From: Pseudomonadota bacterium
Lineage (GTDB): Bacteria > Bdellovibrionota_C > UBA2361 > SZUA-149
NCBI GenBank assembly: GCA_029555385.1
Contig: JAKPSH010000233.1
Coordinates: forward strand, 1-33,080
Length of the DNA stretch: 33,080 nt
Reading direction: 5' to 3'
Part shown: positions 23,926 to 32,526 of the stretch, piece after piece
Layout of the letters: every line of letters begins with the position of its first letter
Position numbering within the stretch: the first letter of the stretch is position 1
Made by a program: the position numbers and the translations under genes
The notes under the pieces: model-generated
Databases searched by the model: none
Told to the model about the DNA's origin: nothing
Seen by the model: the letters and a program-made list of their open reading frames with translations, nothing else

Positions 23926-24540
23926 CTACCTTCCGTCCTTAAGCTGCTCTGGAAGACTGGCTGCTGATTTTGGAAACCTCACGCTGATTATCTTGTCACC
24001 GGGGCGCAGTTGATCAACATTTTCCATACCACGTATCACTTGAGCAAAAACAGTGTAAAAGCCGTCCAGCCCTGGTACCGGGCGCAGCGTAATATAAAAC
24101 TGACTCGCATTAGAGCGGCGTTCGGGATTAATCTTCTCGTCCAACCGGGCCCAGCCGACAGTTCCTCTGGCATGCCGCAGTTCTCCGGATATTTCCGGAG
24201 GAAGGGTCCAGGCGGGACCGCCTTTCTTCGTACCCGTTGGATCGCCACCCTGAATCAGCATTGCCGGAACGTAGCGGTGGAACTCAACACCATTATACAT
24301 GCCGGAACGGCTCACATATTCGAAGTTAGCCACGGAAACCGGCGCTTGCTTGCGGTAAAACTTTATCTCAAACGGACCTTTTGTTGTATCGATCAGCGCC
24401 GTAACCGGAAGTGCGCGGTAATCAGCCGGAATCTTAAACGGCAGTTTGGCCTCTTCAGCGCACAAGCATGCTGGGGAGCCCAGAAAGGTCAAGCAGGCAG
24501 TCAAGCTAATGATAAGGTTTTCTGCAAGGTACCTAGTCAC
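23926..24540 (-). CDS. Secreted cyclophilin-type peptidyl-prolyl isomerase
   Basis: 204 residues including a signal peptide (about 1-28, ending near CLCA). The cyclophilin fold follows: TTKGPFEIKFYRKQAPVSVANF, then VEFHRYVPAMLIQGGDP with the catalytic FHR (87-89) and Q97, and SNASQFYI. PGLDGFYTVFAQV replaces the usual Trp and His of eukaryotic cyclophilins, as is common in bacterial forms. It should isomerise proline bonds in exported proteins in the periplasm. The start is GTG after GGTGAG at good spacing. The VWA gene begins 3 bp after its stop, so the pair is almost certainly co-expressed, and the VWA protein may be a folding client; the latter is inference. Confidence 0.93.
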   Translation of the reverse strand: MTRYLAENLIISLTACLTFLGSPACLCAEEAKLPFKIPADYRALPVTALIDTTKGPFEIKFYRKQAPVSVANFEYVSRSGMYNGVEFHRYVPAMLIQGGDPTGTKKGGPAWTLPPEISGELRHARGTVGWARLDEKINPERRSNASQFYITLRPVPGLDGFYTVFAQVIRGMENVDQLRPGDKIISVRFPKSAASLPEQLKDGR

Positions 24541-24581
24541 AAAAAACTCACCAGAGATTACACAATAAACAATTACTAAAG

Positions 24582-24611
24582 AATACAGTAAGAACCGAGC
24601 TTTTTCTTCAA
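24582..24611 (-). promoter_or_regulatory. Candidate promoter for the cyclophilin-VWA-bio operon
   Basis: On the minus strand TTGAAG (24606-24611) and TGTATT (24582-24587) are separated by 18 bp, 42 bp before the GTG start in an A+T-rich stretch. Each hexamer matches the sigma-70 consensus only partly. No other gene on this strand lies between this site and 25405. Confidence 0.35.
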
Positions 24612-24762
24612 AGAAAAGAGCAGCGCTTGTCGGCCCAGTATTTATTCCATTTTTTGTCAGAATTAGGGCGGCACGATCAAAGCTAAAGCCAAATTGGGCG
24701 TGGCGAGTTCTTCTAAAACGCGATATCGCACAGAACTATCGGATCTAGACTAAGGGGGTTTT
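24612..24762. other. Intergenic sequence with no recognised feature
   Basis: A+T-rich spacer between the cyclophilin promoter region and the pseudogene. I see no gene, RNA fold or clear repeat. AAGGGGG at 24752-24758 resembles a ribosome site for the ATG at 24763. An in-frame TAA at 24751 shows the coding similarity does not extend further upstream in that frame. Confidence 0.5.
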
Positions 24763-25229
24763 ATGAAGAATCGTCCTATAGGAACAGTTTCACGCGGCGT
24801 CAGTATCCGTGCTTTGCTGAAGCAAAAAATCTTCCCTCAAGTTCCGGTGTTCAGTTTTTAATTGGCAGCTCAACTGCCCCAGAAATATTTAATACAATTA
24901 AAGAACAAGTCGCCACCAAGCGGGCAATGGTCATCCTCGACTCCGATCATACCCGGGATCACGTGATAAATGAACTAAGGTTGTATTCTGGTCTCGTGCA
25001 GCAAGGAGATTACTTGATTGTGCAAGATACCAACGCAAGCAGCTACTTGCGCGATCTTCATGGCCATAAGCTTCCAGGACCCGCCGAAGCTGTGGCTCGG
25101 TTTATTTCCGAGGATCCGCGCTTTATTCAAGACCGTACACGTGAGCGGCTTCTGCACACGATGCATCCGGGGGGTTATCTTCGGCGCAAGCGATGTAACA
25201 TCGCACGGCCCCGTCCTGATTCAGGTTGA
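24763..25229 (+). pseudogene. Cephalosporin hydroxylase (CmcI) family, 5'-truncated and frameshifted
   Basis: The C-terminal part is clear: IGSSTAPEIFNTIKEQ, MVILDSDHTRDHVINEL, LYSGLVQQGDYLIVQDTN and HPGGYLRR are landmarks of the CmcI/rhamnosyl O-methyltransferase family (SAM-binding fold; LDSDH is a signature). These lie in the frame ending at 25229. The preceding 32 codons from ATG 24763 are in another frame and stop at 24859. Restoring one T in the T5 run at 24855-24859 would join the two frames as FSFLIGSS. The usual first 100 or so residues, including the N-terminal SAM loop, are missing. I infer a decayed remnant of a transferred gene, since it stands alone and abuts a palindromic repeat. 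A sequencing error could explain the frameshift but not the truncation. Confidence 0.72.
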
Positions 25230-25242
25230 CACTTGAGTTAGC

Positions 25243-25405
25243 GGGGTGCTGAAAAACCCGATTTTGGCCAATTTGTCCAGTTAGCAAAAAAGCGGAACAG
25301 GAGCGGGGATTTTGCCGAAGGAGCTCTACTGAAGTAGGGCGGCGCTGAGGCAAAATCTCCCGCGACGAAGAGATCGGCCAAAACCCGCTTTCAGGAACAG
25401 GCTCC
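25243..25405. repeat. 163-bp near-palindromic element downstream of PBP1a gene
   Basis: Nested inverted repeats: CGATTTTGGCC near 25259 faces GGCCAAAACCCG at 25377-25388; CGGGGATTTTGCC (25304-25316) faces GGCAAAATCTCCCG (25349-25362); the centre is CTACT-GA-AGTAG (25326-25337). The ends are GGTGCTGAAAAAC on the left and CAGGAACAGGCTCC on the right. It could form one long hairpin and may terminate the leftward operon, because it reaches the PBP1a stop codon. It has no coding content, and its sequence differs from the 8815-8998 element. Confidence 0.7.
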
Positions 25406-27792
25406 TAGAACTCATCACTCGTCAAATAATCCCCTGAGCTTTGCGCCGCAGAAGGCGCGGCTTCGGCGGCATCGACGCTGCCCGCGGGTTCGGTGCCGCT
25501 TTTGAAGTACTCAATAAAAGCCCCAGGTGCTTGCGGATCAACCGGCTGCCCGCTGTTCAGATCTACGGCGACCGGGATGACGCCGTCCGGAATATTAAAA
25601 TCAAACACCGGTTTGTCTGCGAGAAACTCCTGCATGAAATAAAGAAATACTGGAGCAGCCGCTTTCCCGCCGGTTTCCATGCGGCCAAGCGAATGCTTCA
25701 CGTCGAAGCCGACCCAGACTCCTGCTGACCACTCCGGAGTATAACCGACAAACCAAGCATCCATTTGATCGTTGGTGGTGCCGGTCTTGCCGGCAACCGG
25801 CCGCCCAAGCGCTTTTACGCGCTGCGCCGTGCCACGCTCGACTACGCCTTTCATCATGTTTGCCATAATGAAAGCTTCCGTATCAGCAATGACTTTATTC
25901 TGCTGCACTGACTTTTTGTAAACGATGCCGCCGTCACGATCTCTGATGGATTTCACGACAATCTGATCGGCCAGCCATCCTTCCGCAGCAAACGCACCAT
26001 ATGCACGAACAAGTTCGATCAAGAACACCTCTGCCGTGCCCAACGCGATGGACATATTCGGCGCAAGCGGCGTTGAAATTCCAAGCCGGCGGGCCGTTTG
26101 AATCACATTGTTTACTCCGGCAAGCTGCACCAAATACACCGAAACAACATTTCTTGAACGCTGCAGCGCCGTGCGCAGCGTAATCGGGCCCAGGTATTCA
26201 CCGTCGAAATTCTGCGGGCTCCAAATCTTGCCGTCGCCTCCGGGAAGGCTGATCGGAGAGTCCGGAACGAGAGTAGAGGGGGTATATCCCAGACGCTCCA
26301 GCGCAGTGAGGTAGACAAACGGTTTGAAAGCGCTGCCCGGCTGGAGCTGACCTTGTGTTGCGCGGTTAAAGATACTTCGCTCATAATCGTATCCGCCGAG
26401 AATGACTTTCACTTCTCCCGTCAGGGTATTGGCGCAAACAAAGGCCCCCTCTACTTTAGGAGTTTGGTCGAGCTGGAGCATGACGACATCAGGGCGGGAC
26501 CCTTTCTCTTTATTTGCCGAGGAATCCAAAGAAACCTCGATGACCATCCCCGGCTTCAGCCTTTCTTCGGGCTTTACTGCCGTTTCGCGATCCGCAGCCA
26601 GCAGTCTCTTCGCCCACGCGGCTTTTTTTAGATCGACCACGCCTTGAACCGGTCCGATCTGCACCGAGGCAAGGCCCGCTTTTGCATTGATTTTTCGTAG
26701 CACGCCACGGTAGATTTTCTCAGGCGCGATATCCTCTTTGCTTTCAATCCCCGTCCAGCCAAGCTCGGGTTCTTTGATCTCTTTTCCTAAAATCCCAAGT
26801 TCGCCGCGCCAGCCTTGGCGTTTATCAAGTTCACGCAGCCCGCGCTGCAGCGCACGTTTTCCGATCTCATGCGCGGCGACATCGGCAGTTGTCTGCACGA
26901 CATAGCCTCCGGGATTAATCGCCGTCTGTTCACCCGGCAGCCCTTTGAAGATTTCGTCAAGAAGCTTCATCACGTGCCCGGTGAAATATGGAGCAGCATA
27001 AATGGTCTGTTGATCCGGCGGGTATATCGTCAGCCCCTCCTTTTGCGCCTGGTCAAATTCCTCCTTGGTTATCATTGCGTGTTCCAGCATTTGGCGCAGG
27101 ACATAGCGCTGGCGCCCGAGCGCCATCTGCCGGTTCTCAGGACGGGAAAGCTGCGTAGGCTTTTGCGGCAGGCCGGCGATATAGGCGGCTTCCCCCAAGG
27201 TCAGTTCATTGAGTTTTTTGTGAAAATGCACCCGCGCCGCTGCGGCGACGCCATAGGCGTTGGAACCGAGAAAAATCTGATTCAGGTAAATGGAGAATAT
27301 ATCATCTTTGGTCAGCGCTTTTTCCAGCCTGTAGGCGAGGATAGCTTCCTTTGCCTTGCGCTCCAGCGTCTTCTCCCGCGAGAGCAGCAGTGATTTTACT
27401 ACTTGCTGAGTGATTGTCGATGCACCCTGTCTTGTCTGATGCGAGCGCAGATTTACCAGCATCGCCCGGACAATGCTCACCAGATCGATCCCGGGGTGCG
27501 TATAAAAGTTGGCATCTTCCGCCGCCAAGAAAGCATTCTTGATTAGCTGCGGTATCTCTTCAAACCTTACGGGATAACGCCGCTCGTCATACATTTCACC
27601 AAGCAGCGTGCCGTCATCTGCGTAAATGGATGTCACCGCTTTTGGACGGTAGTCGCTGATGCGATCGATGCGCGGCATGTCTCGGGTCAAACGGATATAA
27701 AAGTAAAGGCCCGTGCCCCCTGCGGCAGCCGCCGCAAGCAGCGTCACCAGAACGCTAATCAGCACAAAAATCTTGCCTACCCCTCGCAACAT
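25405..27792 (-). CDS. mrcA: Bifunctional penicillin-binding protein 1A
   Basis: 795 residues, class A PBP. It has one N-terminal membrane anchor (about 8-33). The GT51 glycosyltransferase domain polymerises lipid II, with AAEDANFYTHPG (catalytic E92), QGASTITQQ (122-130) and RKAKEAILAYRLE. An OB-like insert is near 360-445. The transpeptidase domain that cross-links peptides has S487-AFK490, SRN (546-548) and KTGTTN (669-674). All catalytic motifs are intact. The C-terminal tail is Ala/Ser-rich. The gene starts 15 bp after the DUF4340 gene and is last in the ABC/GldG operon, which raises the possibility that this machine acts in envelope growth. A MrcA/PonA-type name is by similarity. Confidence 0.93.
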   Translation of the reverse strand: MLRGVGKIFVLISVLVTLLAAAAAGGTGLYFYIRLTRDMPRIDRISDYRPKAVTSIYADDGTLLGEMYDERRYPVRFEEIPQLIKNAFLAAEDANFYTHPGIDLVSIVRAMLVNLRSHQTRQGASTITQQVVKSLLLSREKTLERKAKEAILAYRLEKALTKDDIFSIYLNQIFLGSNAYGVAAAARVHFHKKLNELTLGEAAYIAGLPQKPTQLSRPENRQMALGRQRYVLRQMLEHAMITKEEFDQAQKEGLTIYPPDQQTIYAAPYFTGHVMKLLDEIFKGLPGEQTAINPGGYVVQTTADVAAHEIGKRALQRGLRELDKRQGWRGELGILGKEIKEPELGWTGIESKEDIAPEKIYRGVLRKINAKAGLASVQIGPVQGVVDLKKAAWAKRLLAADRETAVKPEERLKPGMVIEVSLDSSANKEKGSRPDVVMLQLDQTPKVEGAFVCANTLTGEVKVILGGYDYERSIFNRATQGQLQPGSAFKPFVYLTALERLGYTPSTLVPDSPISLPGGDGKIWSPQNFDGEYLGPITLRTALQRSRNVVSVYLVQLAGVNNVIQTARRLGISTPLAPNMSIALGTAEVFLIELVRAYGAFAAEGWLADQIVVKSIRDRDGGIVYKKSVQQNKVIADTEAFIMANMMKGVVERGTAQRVKALGRPVAGKTGTTNDQMDAWFVGYTPEWSAGVWVGFDVKHSLGRMETGGKAAAPVFLYFMQEFLADKPVFDFNIPDGVIPVAVDLNSGQPVDPQAPGAFIEYFKSGTEPAGSVDAAEAAPSAAQSSGDYLTSDEF

Positions 27793-27807
27793 CCGTTCTT
27801 CTATACC

Positions 27808-29346
27808 TCAGCGTTGTTCCGTCATCAGAAACCCGGGCTGGAGAAATATTGCTGCTGCACCAGCCGCACTGACTAATGCCGCAGACTCTCCCTCCCCCTG
27901 GCTCATCACCAAGCAATAATAAGGCGCATCGCTCCCCGGCTCTACTGCACCAGCCTGCTTAATGCGTTCGCCGAGTACAAACTCCGCGCTATCACCGTTT
28001 TTAAACTTCATTTCCCAAGAAAACTCTGCGCGATCAAAACCATATTCCGTTGCGGACGTTCCTTCAATGTCAAGAAAAGAAATTACGTTAAACTCCCGCA
28101 CCCGCTTGAGCCATTCCCGAAAATTACTCTGATGCAGCATTTCTAGTTTTGACGCATCAGCTCTATTATCCAGTTTCAAGCTGCCGCTTTGGCTATCCCT
28201 CTTCAAGTTGATTTCCTTGCGTTGATCGCCACGCCAAGCAATGTGCAGCTCTGCAATACGTTCTTCGGATACCTCCGTATAAGGGCTCCGGCTGCGGTAA
28301 AAGTTAAAACCTTCGAGCATCTCTGCAAAATGCGGCTGTTCGAGCTCGAAAACCTCAGCCTGATTGACAACTTTCAAGTAATAAGAGGTATCAACCTTAA
28401 TGCCGCTTTGGCTTTCGTCGTCGCTATGCAGGCCGACCCCCTTACCGATTTGCGCAACAATTTCACGGCGCGGATCCGCCACTTCGTCGGCCATTCCAGG
28501 CTCCAGATAGAGGGCAACGACAATAAGCGGTTGGGTAAGGCCGTAAAGCTTAAGCCCTCCCTCCGGCTCACCGATAAAGGTCTTGATGCGCAGGTCGGCC
28601 AAACGCTTCAACTGCGCTGTGACAGCCGCGGCTTCGGCTGGAAATTTTCTCAGCCCGTCGCCGACTGTCCAAGTAGAATTATTTTTCGCTTGCTCGCCTG
28701 AATTCTTTGTAAACAATAACGCGGGCCGCTCCGCACGAATCAAAGTAAAACTGCGCACGCGCTCTGGCCGGAAACGTAACGGATTGCGATCTCGCACCGT
28801 TTCTGGGGCAATATTCAGCGCAGCAAAGACATCGTCTTCAACAAGATAAATGCTTTGGTCATTTTCCGGCTGGAGGTAACGCCGCTTGGTCATGGCATGC
28901 CTCTTGCCAAAGCTCATCACGCGGCGCCCGAAACTGCCTTTGAGCGTCAAGACCATCTCCGGCGGCGAAAGCCCATAGATTCCCTGGTCTTGGTCGATCT
29001 CTTCGGGTTTAATCACATTTTGCGCTGCCATACGCAGCAGCTCCCGGATAATCCTGTTCACCGCTTCAGAACTGGCCGGAGCTCCCTCGGGGCTTCTCAT
29101 CAGCCAAAGCGGCGGCGGCTTCTCCTTTTCCAGCCGGCTTTGCGGCGCATCCCGCCGCTCCACAGCAACGATGCCGTGTTCGTTTATTACGCTTATTTCT
29201 TCAATATTGTCCGCGCTCACGCCAGTGAGCACGGAGAGATTTCTCGCGCTCATATCACCGGGGGCAAGCTGCGTTTCGTAGCGCCAAAATAAGAGTCCAA
29301 GGAGCAGCAAGCACACTGCCATGATCAGCGCTTTAGCGCGGCTCAT
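27808..29346 (-). CDS. DUF4340 membrane-anchored protein of the GldG-type ABC cluster
   Basis: 512 residues. One N-terminal membrane helix (about 6-24, IMAVCLLLLGLLFWRYE) is followed by a large, probably periplasmic, beta-rich region. Repeated strand-turn modules typical of DUF4340 are visible: VLTLKGSFGRRVMSFGKRH, then RYLQPENDQSIYLVEDDVF, and later similar segments around LKLYGLTQPLIVVALYL and MKFKNGDSAEFVLGERI. The molecular role of the family is unknown; it commonly accompanies GldG-like ABC components. I chose the ATG at 29346 because it overlaps the preceding stop as ATGA and leads straight into the membrane helix. A start at 29391 would add 15 residues inside the upstream gene. Confidence 0.83.
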   Translation of the reverse strand: MSRAKALIMAVCLLLLGLLFWRYETQLAPGDMSARNLSVLTGVSADNIEEISVINEHGIVAVERRDAPQSRLEKEKPPPLWLMRSPEGAPASSEAVNRIIRELLRMAAQNVIKPEEIDQDQGIYGLSPPEMVLTLKGSFGRRVMSFGKRHAMTKRRYLQPENDQSIYLVEDDVFAALNIAPETVRDRNPLRFRPERVRSFTLIRAERPALLFTKNSGEQAKNNSTWTVGDGLRKFPAEAAAVTAQLKRLADLRIKTFIGEPEGGLKLYGLTQPLIVVALYLEPGMADEVADPRREIVAQIGKGVGLHSDDESQSGIKVDTSYYLKVVNQAEVFELEQPHFAEMLEGFNFYRSRSPYTEVSEERIAELHIAWRGDQRKEINLKRDSQSGSLKLDNRADASKLEMLHQSNFREWLKRVREFNVISFLDIEGTSATEYGFDRAEFSWEMKFKNGDSAEFVLGERIKQAGAVEPGSDAPYYCLVMSQGEGESAALVSAAGAAAIFLQPGFLMTEQR

Positions 29347-30962
29347 CTCTTCACCAAGTTGTGCGGCTGATGACTGCTTCTCGCCCACCACACGACGAAA
29401 CCCGCAAGCGTCACGAGCTCGGGAATCAGCACGCCGGCTACGAGAAATATCAAACTAATCTGGCGGTTAGTCAGAACCTTTACTGAACGGCGGAGACTTT
29501 TTGCGCGAATCGTCACACCTTCCTCTTCACCGATTGTCCAGTTAAGGATATTGAGAAAAAAATCCCTGTTGAACAGTTGACGAATGTTTGCGTTGTTGAC
29601 GAAATCGGCATCGCCGATCACCACTACCCGGCCGGCCGGCTTGGCGCCGCTGCCGCTCTTCGCGTCCGGACGCGCCGCCAGACAATCCAGCGCCGCGGCA
29701 ATTGGCACGGGTCCCGCAATGTCTTCTTCATCTTGCGCCGCCTGAGGTTCCTGGCTGAATACCAGCTCCACTTTCTGTTCCGCCCAAGACTCTTTCCCGC
29801 TAAGCGCAAGCTCAACTACCGTACAGCCACCAGGAACCTCATCGCTTTTCCTCACTGAAGTCGCTGTTGGAAATATCGTGCTCTTCTTAAAATCTTTTGT
29901 GATCTCGTGGTGGCCGTACGAGCTGACAATTGACTGAGCGTCATAGGACGGCCCCTGGAAAACTTGTACCGATTTCTCGATAATCACATCATTGCCCACT
30001 TTGATACCAAGCGGCGCCACGATTTCAGCGATGCCTGAAGCGCTGTGCGGCTGATTCAAGAAAACTGCGCTTCCACCACGGGAAAGGTAATCCGTTATCG
30101 CCTGGCGCTCCCGCGCAAGCAGGCTTCGTTCTGCCGCAACAACAAGGATCGCCGCCGCATCATCGGGAACACTTGGGCTTTCAGCAAGCATGAGCTTGCG
30201 CATGCGCAGGTTTTCACCCTGGACTGCTTCTTTGAGAAACAGCGCACCGGTATTTGTTTTTCCTTCATCAAGTTCCGGCTCACCATGCCCGGCGATATAG
30301 TAAACAGTTTTCTCCGCTCCACGAATCAACTTCAGCAGTGCGTTGACGATCTCTTGTTCGTCGATATGGCGGATGATTTTTACTTCCTTGCCCGCACTGT
30401 CATCAAGCAATGAAAAATGCAGTGTTCCTTTTTCGTTGATGCCTAACTTCTCGGTCAGCGCCGGGTTCTTTTCCGGATCTACCGCCTGCCAGCGAATATT
30501 ATCCGAGGTGCGTGCAAGACGATTGAGCAAATCTTCTACGCTCTTGTCAACTTCCGCGCCGACATAGAAAGCGCGAACCATCACCGGCGCTGCCAGCCGG
30601 GCGAGTACGGCCTTTGTTTGCGGAGCTAGTGTGTAAACTTTCTCCTGAGTGCTGTCGTAGTATAGCGGATCCTTGCGGTAAACAAGATAGTTGGCGAGCC
30701 CGATCACCAGCAAAAACAAAGCGCTGTATATGACAACGCCGGCGCCAAACCCGGCCGCACGCCTCGCTGCGGCTGCGCCAATAAGCTTGATCCCGCCGCA
30801 GAACAAAAACAGCAGCGTGCACACCGCGCCAATGACAACGTGCAGCTCTGTGACATAATACAGGTCAGCAGATTTCTCTTGGGAGAAGAGCCCCCAAAGC
30901 ACAAGGCCAAAGACAAGGAAAATAAGGCCGACAATGCCGATGAGTTTTATAATCCGCGCCAT
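29343..30962 (-). CDS. GldG-like ABC-associated membrane protein
   Basis: 539 residues. N-terminal membrane segments lie at about 5-26, 38-60 and 72-93. A large extracytoplasmic domain of the ABC-type uncharacterised/GldG kind follows (thioredoxin-like start VKAFY-type strand near 130, here MVRAFYVGAEVDKSVEDLLNR, then VYYIAGHGEPEL near 215 and RGGSAVFLNQP near 300). A C-terminal membrane helix is near 505-530. GldG pairs with the GldA ATPase and GldF permease in Bacteroidetes gliding, but homologues occur widely in non-gliding bacteria, so a gliding role is not implied here. It begins 12 bp after the permease gene and overlaps the DUF4340 start. Confidence 0.83.
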   Translation of the reverse strand: MARIIKLIGIVGLIFLVFGLVLWGLFSQEKSADLYYVTELHVVIGAVCTLLFLFCGGIKLIGAAAARRAAGFGAGVVIYSALFLLVIGLANYLVYRKDPLYYDSTQEKVYTLAPQTKAVLARLAAPVMVRAFYVGAEVDKSVEDLLNRLARTSDNIRWQAVDPEKNPALTEKLGINEKGTLHFSLLDDSAGKEVKIIRHIDEQEIVNALLKLIRGAEKTVYYIAGHGEPELDEGKTNTGALFLKEAVQGENLRMRKLMLAESPSVPDDAAAILVVAAERSLLARERQAITDYLSRGGSAVFLNQPHSASGIAEIVAPLGIKVGNDVIIEKSVQVFQGPSYDAQSIVSSYGHHEITKDFKKSTIFPTATSVRKSDEVPGGCTVVELALSGKESWAEQKVELVFSQEPQAAQDEEDIAGPVPIAAALDCLAARPDAKSGSGAKPAGRVVVIGDADFVNNANIRQLFNRDFFLNILNWTIGEEEGVTIRAKSLRRSVKVLTNRQISLIFLVAGVLIPELVTLAGFVVWWARSSHQPHNLVKR

Positions 30963-30974
30963 ACAATCATCACC

Positions 30975-31736
30975 TCAACGCCAGCGTTGGGCATCAAGCA
31001 CCCGGTTTGCTGCAAATAAGCCGCAGAGCGCCACGCTGATAAAATACAAAATATCGCTCCCGGTAATAACGCCCTTAATCAGGGTTTGCGCGTGGCTGGA
31101 TGGGGCCAAGAATTTGAGAACTTCCGCCAATTCCCCGCCGACCAGCGGCGCGGGCGCATCAAGCATATAAAAGACAAGGAGCACGACAAGAGAGATCACT
31201 CCAGCCACCGTCTGGCTTCGTGACACGGCAGATACCGCGATGCCGACAGCAATAAACGAAAGAGCGAACAGCACCAAGCCGAAGAATCCGGCCAAGATGG
31301 GGCCTGGCTCCGGATCGGCAAGCACGATGAGCACCGCCGGATAAAGCAAAGAAATGCCAAGCATCACCAAGGCAATTACGGCAGCGCCGATGAATTTACC
31401 CATAACTATTCCGGCACCCGATATTGGCGAAGTAATCAAGACTTCAAAAGTACCAGAGCGTTTTTCTTCTGCAATAGAACGCATCGTGAGCAGCGGCACA
31501 AGGAAGATCAAAATTATTTCCAAGGTTTGGAAATAGGGCATGACAACCAGCTCGTTCAAGCTCGGTTTGACGCTCGCAAAAAGCATTGTCTGCCTGAGCT
31601 GATTGTTGAAATTGGAAAGAAAGGAGAAAAAGAAAAAAGCAGCAAGCAAAGAAAACCCGGCAATAACCACATAGGCCAGCGGCGTTGCAAAAGCAGAGCG
31701 GATTTCTCTCCCGGCAATTGTCAGAGCACCCTTCAT
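30975..31736 (-). CDS. ABC-2 type permease (GldF-like)
   Basis: 253 residues with six membrane segments. The family mark is the cytoplasmic loop MRSIAEEKRSGTFEVLITSPISGAGIVMGKF near 80-110, where ABC-2 permeases contact the ATPase. The protein begins MKGALTIAGREIRSAFATPLAYVV, typical of GldF-like permeases. The ATG at 31736 overlaps the ATPase stop as ATGA, which decides it over an in-frame start at 31811. It is expected to form the membrane channel or anchor for the ATPase and GldG-like protein. The transported substrate is unknown. Confidence 0.88.
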   Translation of the reverse strand: MKGALTIAGREIRSAFATPLAYVVIAGFSLLAAFFFFSFLSNFNNQLRQTMLFASVKPSLNELVVMPYFQTLEIILIFLVPLLTMRSIAEEKRSGTFEVLITSPISGAGIVMGKFIGAAVIALVMLGISLLYPAVLIVLADPEPGPILAGFFGLVLFALSFIAVGIAVSAVSRSQTVAGVISLVVLLVFYMLDAPAPLVGGELAEVLKFLAPSSHAQTLIKGVITGSDILYFISVALCGLFAANRVLDAQRWR

Positions 31737-32476
31737 CGCGCTGCTCCGTTTTCTGGCGGGCATGAAGGCCACGTTCCAGCTACCGCCTCGAGAAATTTTT
31801 CCTCCAGACACTTTTCCCGGGTCAGTTCAGCAAGGTTTCCCTGGACAACAATGCGCCCCCCCGAAATGATAATAACCCGGGAGCAAGTCTCCGAGACCTC
31901 CTGCATAATATGCGTGCTCAGCACAACGGTATGTTCTTCGCCAAGCTTGCGAATCATCTGCCGGACCTCAATGATTTGCGCCGGGTCAAGCCCGCTTGTC
32001 GGTTCATCAAGTATAAGAACTTTCGGCTCATGAACTAAGGCCCCGGCAAGCGCAATGCGCTGCCGGTACCCTTTGGAGAGCTGAGCGCAAAGACGTTTAA
32101 CCACACCGTCAAGCGCACATCGCTCCAGCACAGCTTCAACTTTGGCGCGCAATTCTTTCTTCGGGATGCCTTTTAGCTGCGCAATAAACTTTAAATACTC
32201 CCCGACTTGCATTTCCGGATACAGTGGGGGCGATTCCGGGAGATAGCCGATGTTTTTTCTTACGCTTTCGCTTTCTCGGCAGATGTCCCATCCCGCTACC
32301 TTCGCTGTTCCGCCCGTCGGCGGCAGAAAAGTAGTCAGCAGACGCATGGTCGTCGTTTTTCCTGCGCCATTCGGGCCCAACAGACCCACAACTTCACCGG
32401 CGGCGACAGAAAAGCTAAGATTGCTTACCGCTTCAATTTCACCGAAATTTTTACAAAGCCCGGTCGCCTCAATCAT
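31733..32476 (-). CDS. ABC transporter ATPase (GldA-like)
   Basis: 247 residues, a single nucleotide-binding domain. It shows Walker A GPNGAGKT (34-41), the Q-loop region LPESPPLYPEM (79-89), the signature LSKGY (133-137), Walker B VLILDEP (153-159), the D-loop SGLDP (161-165) and switch histidine H189 in STHIM. All catalytic residues are present. The length matches ABC-2 type export ATPases. It is the first gene of a five-gene leftward operon and diverges from trpC across a 167-bp gap, which should contain both promoters. No confident hexamers were picked. Confidence 0.93.
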   Translation of the reverse strand: MIEATGLCKNFGEIEAVSNLSFSVAAGEVVGLLGPNGAGKTTTMRLLTTFLPPTGGTAKVAGWDICRESESVRKNIGYLPESPPLYPEMQVGEYLKFIAQLKGIPKKELRAKVEAVLERCALDGVVKRLCAQLSKGYRQRIALAGALVHEPKVLILDEPTSGLDPAQIIEVRQMIRKLGEEHTVVLSTHIMQEVSETCSRVIIISGGRIVVQGNLAELTREKCLEEKFLEAVAGTWPSCPPENGAAR

Positions 32477-32526
32477 TATCGCATCGCTCGTGAATCCATG
32501 TTAGACGGGATCATTGCCGCAAATTT

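Noticed and set aside
24763..24861. A 32-residue leader peptide with a ribosome-like AAGGGGG
   Set aside because: Its C-terminal residues join in sense to the CmcI-family fragment if one T is restored, so a frameshifted gene is the simpler reading.
26815..27393. A 192-codon open frame opposite the PBP1a glycosyltransferase domain
   Set aside because: The minus strand here encodes intact GT51 motifs; the plus-strand frame has no motif and is a by-product of codon bias.
28189..28701. A 170-codon open frame opposite the DUF4340 gene
   Set aside because: No recognisable features and wholly overlapped by a gene with strong operon context.
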